From Collinsella sp. AM17-1 (GTDB taxonomy: Bacteria > Actinomycetota > Coriobacteriia > Coriobacteriales > Coriobacteriaceae): a stretch of DNA of 17,075 bases. Under the pieces are notes generated by a model. It saw nothing but the letters and a program-made list of their open reading frames with translations. It ran no database searches and had not been told where the DNA came from. The stretch is taken from NCBI RefSeq assembly GCF_003470665.1, contig NZ_QRJZ01000029.1:1-17075 (forward strand), read 5' to 3'. This document shows positions 7,575 to 13,723 of the stretch, piece after piece; within the stretch, counting starts at the first letter, position 1; every line of letters starts with the position of its first letter. The position numbers and the translations under genes are program-made.

Positions 7575-8966
7575 CTACACCGTCATCGGCGCCGGCTCAT
7601 GCGGCTCGCCGTTCAGCTCGACGATGACCTGCGTTCCCACGCCCTCCTGGGACTTCACGCGCATGCCAGAATCTTCCCCGTAAAAGAAATGGATGCGCTG
7701 AAGCACGTTGAAGAGCGCCAGGCCGCAGCCTCGCTTGATGGAGCCGTCGGCGGTAATGCTCTCGGGCTCCTCTCGGCGATGTTGCTCAAACAGATGCGCG
7801 CAGACTTCTTCGCTCATACCGATGCCGTCATCTTCGACGATGATCTCCAAGCCGTCATCGGTCTCAAAAGCCCCAACACGAATAGAAAGCGGCTCGGTCT
7901 CGCGCTGCGCATGCTTGATGCAGTTTTCGAGCAGCGGCTGCAAGATAAACGGCGGCACCATGCTGTCGCGCACCTCAAAGTCGATGTCGACCGAAACGCG
8001 CAGACGGCCGTCGCCATACCGGGCCTGCATAAGATTGATATAACGAGTGCCCTGTTCCACCTCATGCTCGAGCGTGGTGAGCGTATCGGAGTCAGAAAGC
8101 GTCTGACGATAGTAATTGGAAAAGTCGATCAGCAGCGATCGCGCCTTGTCGGGCTCGGTTCGCACGAGCGACACGATGGTGCTGATGGTATTGAACAGAA
8201 AATGCGGGTCGACCTGCGACTGCAGGGCGCGCAGCTCCACGCGGGCCGTAAGCTCGTCCTGGCGCTCGAGCTCAAAGCTGGCGAGCTGCGTGGAAATGAG
8301 GTCGGCAAAGCCCGAGGCAAGCGCCGTCTGGCGCATATCGATGCTGCTCAGACGGGGATAATACAGCTCAAGCGTGCCCACGCAATGCCCGCGCACGGTA
8401 AGCGGTGCGACAATGCCGGCGCGCAGGCGCGGAAAGTAGCCACCCGTCTCATTGGAAGCGTCACGCGAAAACACGCTCTGCTCACCCGTCCCAATCACGT
8501 TGAGCGTGGTCTTGAGCACTACCGGGGTTCCGGCAGGGCACTTTGCCGAGTCCTCGCCCCAGCTTGCCAACACCTGTTTGCCATCGGTAAAGCAGATGGC
8601 AGAGGCGATGGTCTCGGACAGGATTATTTTAGAGGCGCCCAGGGCCGCTTCGGGCGTAAGGCCGCGCGACGTGTAGGCGAATATTTTTGATGCGATGGCG
8701 AGCGTACGGTCGGTTGCGCTCGATGTGAGGTCGTCGGGGACCACAAAGACATACGAGAAAAAGAAGCACAGCATGACCAGGCCGGCAATAACGACAACGC
8801 CCGGAACGGGATTGGGATTATCGGTTAAATCCCAGATAAGCAGCAGGATAAGCGCCGGAACGACAATACCGAGCAGGATGGCCTGAACCACATGCTGGGC
8901 CGTACGAAAGACCTTGGTAGAGTTGTAGCTCTTGCCCAGAATCAGCCTGTTTAAATCCACCGTCAT
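7575..8966 (-). CDS. LytS-type sensor histidine kinase (second pair)
   Basis: A 463-residue paralogue of the kinase at 1586-2929 with the same plan: two hydrophobic helices (about 26-46 and 55-75), a GAF-like region (about 85-235), phospho-acceptor H255 in QVDPHFLFNTISTI, and a GHKL ATPase with N348 (LLENCIKH), DDGIGM (379-384) and GCGLALFNV (413-421). Both kinases share the stretch ALASGFA(D/E) followed by ISTQLA or LSTQLA just before the catalytic core. The GAF-like regions diverge more, suggesting different signals. An AAGGA site lies nine bases before the ATG, with a second purine run (AGAGGGG) directly abutting it. The start is about 31 bases after the terminator stem of the amidohydrolase gene. 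Confidence 0.93.
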   Translation of the reverse strand: MTVDLNRLILGKSYNSTKVFRTAQHVVQAILLGIVVPALILLLIWDLTDNPNPVPGVVVIAGLVMLCFFFSYVFVVPDDLTSSATDRTLAIASKIFAYTSRGLTPEAALGASKIILSETIASAICFTDGKQVLASWGEDSAKCPAGTPVVLKTTLNVIGTGEQSVFSRDASNETGGYFPRLRAGIVAPLTVRGHCVGTLELYYPRLSSIDMRQTALASGFADLISTQLASFELERQDELTARVELRALQSQVDPHFLFNTISTIVSLVRTEPDKARSLLIDFSNYYRQTLSDSDTLTTLEHEVEQGTRYINLMQARYGDGRLRVSVDIDFEVRDSMVPPFILQPLLENCIKHAQRETEPLSIRVGAFETDDGLEIIVEDDGIGMSEEVCAHLFEQHRREEPESITADGSIKRGCGLALFNVLQRIHFFYGEDSGMRVKSQEGVGTQVIVELNGEPHEPAPMTV

Positions 8967-8990
8967 CCCCTCTTGTCCTTAGCACCCATA

Positions 8991-9019
8991 GCAATAAAGA
9001 GGGCCGCAAGCGACCCTCT
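8991..9019 (-). terminator. Terminator of the permease-amidohydrolase operon
   Basis: On the minus strand AGAGGGTCGC (9019-9010) pairs with GCGGCCCTCT (9007-8998), including one U-G pair, around a two-base loop, and runs into TTTATTGC. It lies between the amidohydrolase stop (9078) and the second kinase start (8966). As at 4131-4169, it sits inside the short leader of a LytS operon. Confidence 0.7.
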
Positions 9020-9021
9020 CC

Positions 9022-9036
9022 ATTGCATTATGCAAT
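9022..9036. promoter_or_regulatory. Perfect 15-base palindrome, candidate operator
   Basis: ATTGCAT-T-ATGCAAT is a perfect 7-1-7 palindrome upstream of the second LytS gene. On the minus strand it contains CATAAT, a -10-like hexamer. The position, just before a terminator and 56 bases before the start codon, fits an operator or a promoter core, but no regulator is identified. Confidence 0.35.
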
Positions 9037-9077
9037 CAAAAACTGTGTTTTACATCAAGCCATCGACAAACGGTATC

Positions 9078-10355
9078 TTAGGCGCTGTATTTGTTAGCCT
9101 CACCAAAAGTGCCAGCCTCGACGATCCAGCCATCCTTCATGATGACGTCCATGTTGTCGGTGTTGAGCACGTGGATGTCGGCGGCGACGTCACCATTGAC
9201 AACCAGCAGGTCGGCGCACTTGCCGGCCTCGATGGAACCGGTCTCGTCCTCGATGTGGCACATCTTGGCACCGTTGAGGGTGGCGCAGGTGATGGTCTCG
9301 ACCGGAGTGAAGCCGATCTTGTCGACGAACTCGTACATCTCCTCGATGGAGCAGGTGCCGTACGGGGTGACGAAGGAGAAGGAGTCGGAGCCGATCGTCA
9401 TGACGACGCCGCGCTTCTTGGCCTCGCGCAGGCAGTCGTAGTTGCGCTGCAGCTCCTTCTCGACCAGGGTGCCCTCGTACTTGTCGTGCAGCTCGGGGAC
9501 GTAGACGGGCGGATAGGTGGCGTACCAGGTGGGCAGGAAGGCGATCGTCGGGGTGAAGAAGGTGCCCTGCTCGGCCATGAGGTCCATGGTGCGCTCATCG
9601 ATATCGAAGCCGTGAATCAGCTGCTCGCAGCCAAAGCGAACGGAGTCGTAGGCGGCGGCGTGGTTGTTGTAGCAGTGACTCCACACGGGGATGCCGACCA
9701 TCTTTGCCTCTTCGACCACGGCCTGGATCTCCTCGGAGCAATAGTGCTGGTCGCGACCGGAATCCCAACGCCAGATGCCGCCACCGGTAGCCCAGATCTT
9801 GATGGCATCGGGGTTCTCGCGCAGGCGACGACGGACGGCCTTGCGCAGATCCCAAGGACCATCGACCTGGTCGCCCCAGGGATGGGATTCCTTGTTGAGC
9901 TCCTGGGTGCAGTGGTGGGAGTCACCGTGGCCGGCAACGCGGCAGAAGCCAAGACCAGTGGCCAGAACGCGCGGGCCCTTGAAGACGCCCTTGTCGATGC
10001 AGTCGCGAATCTGGATACCAAAGCGGCCGATCTCGCAGACGGTGGTGAGGCCGTGGGTGAGGCAGTCGTAGGCCTGCTTGACGGCGACGGCCTGCTTCTC
10101 GAGGAGCGGCTGCATGACCCAGTCGGTGTCATCGTCGGTCAGGTTGCCCGAGAAGTGCAGGTGGGTGTCGATCAGGCCGGGAAGGACGGTCTTGCCGGCG
10201 GCGTCGATAACCTCAACGCCCTCGGGAAGGTCCTGCATAGTGCCGGCGTACTCGATCTTGCCGTTGTCGTCGACGAGAACGAGGGAGTTCTCGACCGGCT
10301 CGGCACCGGTACCGTCGATGAGCTTGCCGCCAACGATTGCATACTTAGTGGACAT
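9078..10355 (-). CDS. Metal-dependent amidohydrolase (prolidase/imidazolonepropionase-like)
   Basis: A 425-residue enzyme of the amidohydrolase superfamily. Metal-site residues appear in order: H65 and H67 (DTHLHF), K186 (AIKIWATGG, expected carbamylated lysine bridging two metals), H227 (VWSHCYN), H248 (LIHGFD) and D324 (TIGSDS). The KIW-type lysine and the C-terminal (A)G(K)xADLLVV block match the cytosolic group that includes Xaa-Pro and Xaa-Arg/Lys dipeptidases and is often annotated imidazolonepropionase-like. The exact substrate cannot be read. Two histidine-rich stretches (GHGDSHHC, 142-149) lie near the active-site face. AGGAGG is four bases before the ATG. It is the second gene after an APC permease, which suggests hydrolysis of an imported amino-acid derivative or peptide. 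Confidence 0.88.
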   Translation of the reverse strand: MSTKYAIVGGKLIDGTGAEPVENSLVLVDDNGKIEYAGTMQDLPEGVEVIDAAGKTVLPGLIDTHLHFSGNLTDDDTDWVMQPLLEKQAVAVKQAYDCLTHGLTTVCEIGRFGIQIRDCIDKGVFKGPRVLATGLGFCRVAGHGDSHHCTQELNKESHPWGDQVDGPWDLRKAVRRRLRENPDAIKIWATGGGIWRWDSGRDQHYCSEEIQAVVEEAKMVGIPVWSHCYNNHAAAYDSVRFGCEQLIHGFDIDERTMDLMAEQGTFFTPTIAFLPTWYATYPPVYVPELHDKYEGTLVEKELQRNYDCLREAKKRGVVMTIGSDSFSFVTPYGTCSIEEMYEFVDKIGFTPVETITCATLNGAKMCHIEDETGSIEAGKCADLLVVNGDVAADIHVLNTDNMDVIMKDGWIVEAGTFGEANKYSA

Positions 10356-10385
10356 GGTTCCTCCTTATGGATCCATATAGTGGGC

Positions 10386-10480
10386 GAGGCCGTGTTGGGT
10401 TAAGGCCTCACAAAACTACCCAAGTGGTGCCGGGTTCGGTGCGCGAAAGAGAGGATCCCGCGCACCCGATCCGCCCCGGC
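10386..10480 (-). other. Two stem-loops between permease and amidohydrolase
   Basis: GCCGGG (10429-10434) pairs with CCCGGC (10475-10480) and encloses GGTGCGCG (10438-10445) paired with CGCGCACC (10459-10466). Closer to the amidohydrolase, GAGGCC (10386-10391) pairs with GGCCTC (10404-10409). Neither is followed by a T run on the minus strand, so they look like intercistronic structures that may affect mRNA processing or relative expression. Confidence 0.45.
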
Positions 10481-10486
10481 TAGGCG

Positions 10487-11938
10487 CTACTTTTTGCGAG
10501 AATTGGTAAAGGCCATAAGAGCCAGGCCAATGGCCAGCCAGCCGATCACGATGCTCCACTCCACCATGTTGAGGGAGGCGGGAGAGAACGGGATCACGAG
10601 CAGGCCGATGATGACGGCGCAGGCAGCAACAGCGAGACTGATGCCAAACTTGCCGCCGGGCACCTCGTAGGGACGAGGCAGGTCGGGCTCGGTAAAGCGC
10701 ATGCGCAGGCAAGCGAGGGCGACCATGCCGCAGGAGAAGATGAAGGCGAGAGCCGACACGTTGGTCAGAGGGATGAGCATGTTCTTGCCCAGGAACGGAC
10801 CGACGACGGTGATGACGGCCAGAACGACGCAGGCGAGCTTGGGAGCGCCGGAGCTGGGATCGACCTCGGCGAACTTCTCGGGCAGCTGGCCCTTACGGCC
10901 CATGGCGAGCATGATGCGGCTCGTGGCGCCGTAGAAGGAGTTCATCGGGCCCATGGGTCCAAGCGTGGCGATGACGAGCATGGCCAGGTACAAAAGCATG
11001 TTGATGCCCTTGAGGCAGGCGAGTGCGGGAACCGGGCTCTTAACGAACTCATGCCAGTCGAGGATGGTGCCGAACGAGTAGATGCAGACCATGTAGAAGC
11101 CGCCAGCGGCCAGCAGGGCCAGGGAGATAATCTTGCCGAACTTGTTCCAGTTGAGGCCCTCGGCTGCTTCCTCAGCCTGCTGAGGAATGGTGTCGAAACC
11201 GGCGTAGAAGAACGGGGTCAGAACCAGGACCGAAACGATGCCTGCGAACAGGCTGGTGCCCTCGGTAGCAGGCTTGCCGCCGCCAGCACCGGTGACCTGG
11301 GAGAACACGGGCATGGCGTTGTCCGGCGAGCCGGTGAACAGCGAGACGCCCATGGCGAGCAGCATGCCGCAGAGCAGGGCCTTGGTCAGGAAGGCCTGCA
11401 GCTTGGCGGCCGAGCTGGCACCGCGGAAGTTGAGGAAGATGACGTAGGTTGCAAAGCCGAGCGCGATCAGCGTCGGGAACAGGTAAACGTCGGCGCCCAG
11501 GATGGTATAGAGCTTGACAGCACGCAGCCACTCAAGACCGGGCAGGCTGCCGAACATCTCGGACACGAGGGTCGAGATAGCGATTGCCTCCCACGGGCAC
11601 AGGATGCCGTTGCCCAGGGCCAGGAGCCAACCGGTGATATAGCTCAGCGTACGGCCAAAGCTACGATCGACATACTCGACGATGCCGCCCGAGATGGGGA
11701 TAGCAGCCGTGAGCTCACCGAAAACAGCTCCGACGGGCACGAGAAAGATTGCACCCAAGAGGAATGCGATCATAGCGGGAACGGGACCGCCGCCCACGAC
11801 CATCCAGTCGCCGACCTGCAGAACCCAGCCAGTTCCGATGATGGCACCGAAACCGATGGTGAAGAAGTTCCAGAGCGAAAGCGTTTTCTTCATGCCACCG
11901 TTACCCTCGACTGCAACCTCTGCGTTCTTGTCCGCCAT
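10487..11938 (-). CDS. APC-superfamily amino-acid permease
   Basis: A 483-residue membrane protein with about twelve hydrophobic segments. The first helix carries GFGAIIGTGW (about 29-38), the unwound substrate-binding helix typical of the amino acid-polyamine-organocation superfamily. The C-terminal (L)PRPYEVPGG motif before the last helices is also typical. It probably imports an amino acid, dipeptide-like amide or amine by proton coupling or exchange; the substrate is not predictable. An AAAGGAGGGG site precedes the ATG by four bases. It heads a two-gene unit with the amidohydrolase downstream (131-base gap). Codon use is strongly biased to C/G endings, as in the amidohydrolase and carbamate kinase genes, suggesting high expression. 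Its leader (11959-12200) is unusually rich in inverted repeats. Confidence 0.9.
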   Translation of the reverse strand: MADKNAEVAVEGNGGMKKTLSLWNFFTIGFGAIIGTGWVLQVGDWMVVGGGPVPAMIAFLLGAIFLVPVGAVFGELTAAIPISGGIVEYVDRSFGRTLSYITGWLLALGNGILCPWEAIAISTLVSEMFGSLPGLEWLRAVKLYTILGADVYLFPTLIALGFATYVIFLNFRGASSAAKLQAFLTKALLCGMLLAMGVSLFTGSPDNAMPVFSQVTGAGGGKPATEGTSLFAGIVSVLVLTPFFYAGFDTIPQQAEEAAEGLNWNKFGKIISLALLAAGGFYMVCIYSFGTILDWHEFVKSPVPALACLKGINMLLYLAMLVIATLGPMGPMNSFYGATSRIMLAMGRKGQLPEKFAEVDPSSGAPKLACVVLAVITVVGPFLGKNMLIPLTNVSALAFIFSCGMVALACLRMRFTEPDLPRPYEVPGGKFGISLAVAACAVIIGLLVIPFSPASLNMVEWSIVIGWLAIGLALMAFTNSRKK

Positions 11939-11958
11939 TGTTCCCCTCCTTTCCTTAT

Positions 11959-12197
11959 TGACGCCTCTTTGGCGTCACCCCTTGCGCGGTCTGTTTTGCC
12001 GCGCGCTTTTATTTCGTGGCTTTAAGATACGGCCTTGGCATTGCATTGCCGTCCAAGGCTCGACCGAAGGCAGAACTGTAAAACGAGCGGCGCCGTTTTT
12101 GGGACGAACGGCGGAAGACGTCATTCGTCTTGGACGCTTTCATCTTGTCTGCTTTTGAAGACCTGTTGCCGTGACGCTTGGCGCGCGGCGCGGCAAC
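11959..12197 (-). promoter_or_regulatory. Hairpin-rich leader of the permease gene
   Basis: Within the 356-base gap between permease and peptidase, six inverted repeats lie in order on the minus strand: GTTGCCG/CGGCAAC (12197-12165), AAGACG/CGTCTT (12131-12115), GCCGTT/AACGGC (12112-12092), GCCTTGG/CCAAGGC (12059-12032), GCGCGG/CCGCGC (12004-11984) and TGACGCC/GGCGTCA (11977-11959). The last ends five bases before the permease's Shine-Dalgarno. Such density fits a structured 5' leader, but I recognise no known riboswitch consensus and no clear promoter. The GCGCGG hairpin is followed on the plus strand by GCTTTTATTT, so it might act as a plus-strand terminator instead. A 75-codon minus-strand frame (12236-12009) runs through the region and is probably spurious. 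Confidence 0.4.
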
Positions 12198-12225
12198 GTT
12201 CATACCATTTGTCAGGCTTTTGGCG

Positions 12226-12239
12226 CACATGCCCATGTG
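12226..12239. promoter_or_regulatory. Perfect 6-2-6 palindrome in the divergent promoter region
   Basis: CACATG-CC-CATGTG is a perfect palindrome between the divergently transcribed permease and peptidase genes, 56 bases upstream of the peptidase start. It is a candidate operator; there is no direct evidence of a binding protein. Confidence 0.3.
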
Positions 12240-12294
12240 TCGTGCATCTTTTTATGTAGGATAGACAAGTTACACATGAGGCAAGGTGATTCGA

Positions 12295-13296
12295 ATGGCA
12301 TACGGATACAATGACGGCGACCAACGGCCACAAAACGTGCGCCTTGCCGGCCGCACCACGCCAACGCCCAGAAGCACCTCCGACAACGACAGCCCGCAGC
12401 GCCCCCAAGAGCAGCTCGGGGCTTCTTCGCGGCAACAAAGCCGTACCGTGCAGCAGTCAGACCGCATGAGTACGAGCACACGCCAACGCCAGACCGACAC
12501 ATCGCAGCCACGCCGCTACGATCGCCGTAAGACCGACTACTACGTCAAGCGCTCCTTTTCGCGACCTCAACGCGATCGCGGCAGTTCTGCCCCTCGCCCC
12601 GCGTCGCATACCACAAGCCGCGCGCTTCCGGCCCGCCGCCTACGCCTTGCGCTTTGCTCCATCGCCGCCTGCCTCGTCTTTGTGTTTTTGGGATCCTGTA
12701 TCTCCCACGGATCAGCCGGTCTTGAGCCCACTGCCGAGGACAAGCTGCTTAAAGCTCCCGTCGCGCCCGGTTACTCCTTTGCGTTCTCGACCCCACGCTC
12801 GCAATGGCAGGCCGGCACCATGCCCCACATCTACCAAATTGACCCCGCATGGTCGGAGCTGCCCTATGCCGGTGGCACTATTCGCGAAAACGTTTGCGGC
12901 CCCACTTGCCTCACCATGGTCTATATCTTTAAGACCGGCCACACCGATAAGACGCCGGTCGATATATGCGCACTGGCCGAAGCCGGCAACTACGCCCCCA
13001 CTGGTGCCACCGAGTGGTCGTTTATGACAGGCGGTTCGTGGCAGCTGGGACTCAACGGAACACAGCTCTATAACGATCGTGAATCGATTACCCAAGCACT
13101 TCGCTCGGGTGCGCCCGTTATCGCCGCAGTGCGCCCCGGTACGTTTACCAACGTAGGCCACTACATCGTGCTCTACGGCATCGACGATGCCAACCAGATT
13201 GGCGTCTACGACCCCAACTCGGCCAGCCGCAGCGCCCGCCGCTGGGGCGTCGTAGAGGTCCTCAACGAAGTCGAAGCCATGTGGGCCTACTACTAG
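12295..13296 (+). CDS. Membrane-anchored C39-like cysteine peptidase
   Basis: A 333-residue protein in three parts. Residues 1-115 are low-complexity and rich in R, Q, S, T and P, probably disordered and positively charged. Residues about 117-136 form one hydrophobic helix (LALCSIAACLVFVFLGSCIS). The rest is a papain-like domain of the C39 type: C201 in ENVCGPTCLTM, H289 in VGHYIVLYGID and D306 in VYDPNS give a plausible catalytic triad. The basic N-terminus and single helix predict an inside-N, outside-C protein with the peptidase at the cell surface. I chose ATG 12295 with AGG eight bases upstream; a GTG nine bases earlier is possible. It is transcribed alone, convergent with carbamate kinase. 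No ABC exporter or bacteriocin gene is adjacent, so a leader-peptide processing role is not supported. The target could be a surface or wall peptide. Confidence 0.82.
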   Translation: MAYGYNDGDQRPQNVRLAGRTTPTPRSTSDNDSPQRPQEQLGASSRQQSRTVQQSDRMSTSTRQRQTDTSQPRRYDRRKTDYYVKRSFSRPQRDRGSSAPRPASHTTSRALPARRLRLALCSIAACLVFVFLGSCISHGSAGLEPTAEDKLLKAPVAPGYSFAFSTPRSQWQAGTMPHIYQIDPAWSELPYAGGTIRENVCGPTCLTMVYIFKTGHTDKTPVDICALAEAGNYAPTGATEWSFMTGGSWQLGLNGTQLYNDRESITQALRSGAPVIAAVRPGTFTNVGHYIVLYGIDDANQIGVYDPNSASRSARRWGVVEVLNEVEAMWAYY

Positions 13297-13304
13297 TCAT
13301 GAGC

Positions 13305-13331
13305 ACTCATTGGGGACAGACTTAAATGAGT
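13305..13331 (+). repeat. REP-like 27-base unit, copy 1
   Basis: The unit starts ACTCATT and ends AATGAGT, so its ends can pair around a core containing GGGGACAGACTTA. It begins 8 bases after the peptidase stop codon. It is identical to copy 2 apart from one base. Confidence 0.85.
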
Positions 13332-13335
13332 ACCC

Positions 13336-13362
13336 ACTCATCGGGGACAGACTTAAATGAGT
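13336..13362 (+). repeat. REP-like 27-base unit, copy 2
   Basis: A direct repeat of copy 1 with a single T-to-C change, separated from it by four bases. It has the same terminal pairing and core. Confidence 0.85.
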
Positions 13363-13391
13363 GGTCCCAGGCTGCCCGGAACTGCCGGCTC

Positions 13392-13565
13392 GGAAAGTGC
13401 ACCCCGCTTTGGAGTTCGATAACGGGATGTGCCTTCCGTTAGCGGCCTGCTTGGGAAACTGTGCCCCACTTTTCGGCATAATTCCGGGATGCATTTTCCG
13501 GTGGAGGACCCCGGGGGAACTGTGCCCCGTTTTGGACGCTCATTCTGGGATGCACTTTCCGCAGT
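13392..13565 (+). repeat. Three tandem 61-62-base quasi-palindromic repeats
   Basis: Corresponding blocks GGAAAGTGCACCCC (13392), GGAAACTGTGCCCC (13454) and the matching GGGAACTGTGCCCC (about 13515) recur at 62- and 61-base spacing. Each is followed after about 18 bases by the inverted-type block GGGATGTGCCTTCC, GGGATGCATTTTCC or GGGATGCACTTTCC. Each unit can thus fold into an imperfect hairpin. No frame stays open across it with coding-like usage. It lies between REP-like copies 2 and 3. Together with those copies, this array accounts for most of the 427-base gap 13297-13723; the rest is the carbamate kinase terminator. Confidence 0.75.
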
Positions 13566-13576
13566 TGATTGGTGCT

Positions 13577-13603
13577 ACTCATTTAAGTCTGTCCCCAATG
13601 ACT
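13577..13603 (-). repeat. REP-like 27-base unit, copy 3 (inverted)
   Basis: This is the reverse complement of copy 1 with one mismatch near the end (AATGACT instead of AATGAGT). With copies 1 and 2 it brackets the 61-62-base array as an inverted-repeat pair spanning about 300 bases. Confidence 0.85.
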
Positions 13604-13621
13604 AATGAACAGCTACCTCAA

Positions 13622-13658
13622 TAGCAAAAGCCCCGCAGCCGGAGCGGACTGCGGGGCT
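13622..13658 (-). terminator. Terminator of carbamate kinase
   Basis: AGCCCCGCAG (13629-13638) pairs perfectly with CTGCGGGGCT (13649-13658) around a ten-base loop. On the minus strand a TTTT run follows, overlapping the last stem pair. It lies 65 bases past the carbamate kinase stop codon. Confidence 0.85.
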
Positions 13659-13723
13659 CATGAAGAGAGGCTAGTTTGTGGGCGCTTTGCCTGGCGCCCA
13701 CGAGAGAGGCAACAGAGTAGAGA

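Noticed and set aside
8973..10403. Long plus-strand open frame (476 codons) opposite the amidohydrolase
   Set aside because: It is the antisense of a gene with complete active-site motifs. C/G-ending codons of the sense gene keep the antisense frame open, and its product is a Gly/Asp/Val-rich sequence with no family features.
11051..12025. 324-codon plus-strand frame opposite the permease
   Set aside because: Low-complexity antisense product; the minus strand encodes a complete APC permease with a strong ribosome site.
13305..13603. Complete insertion sequence
   Set aside because: The interval is about 300 bases with no transposase frame; only repeats are present.
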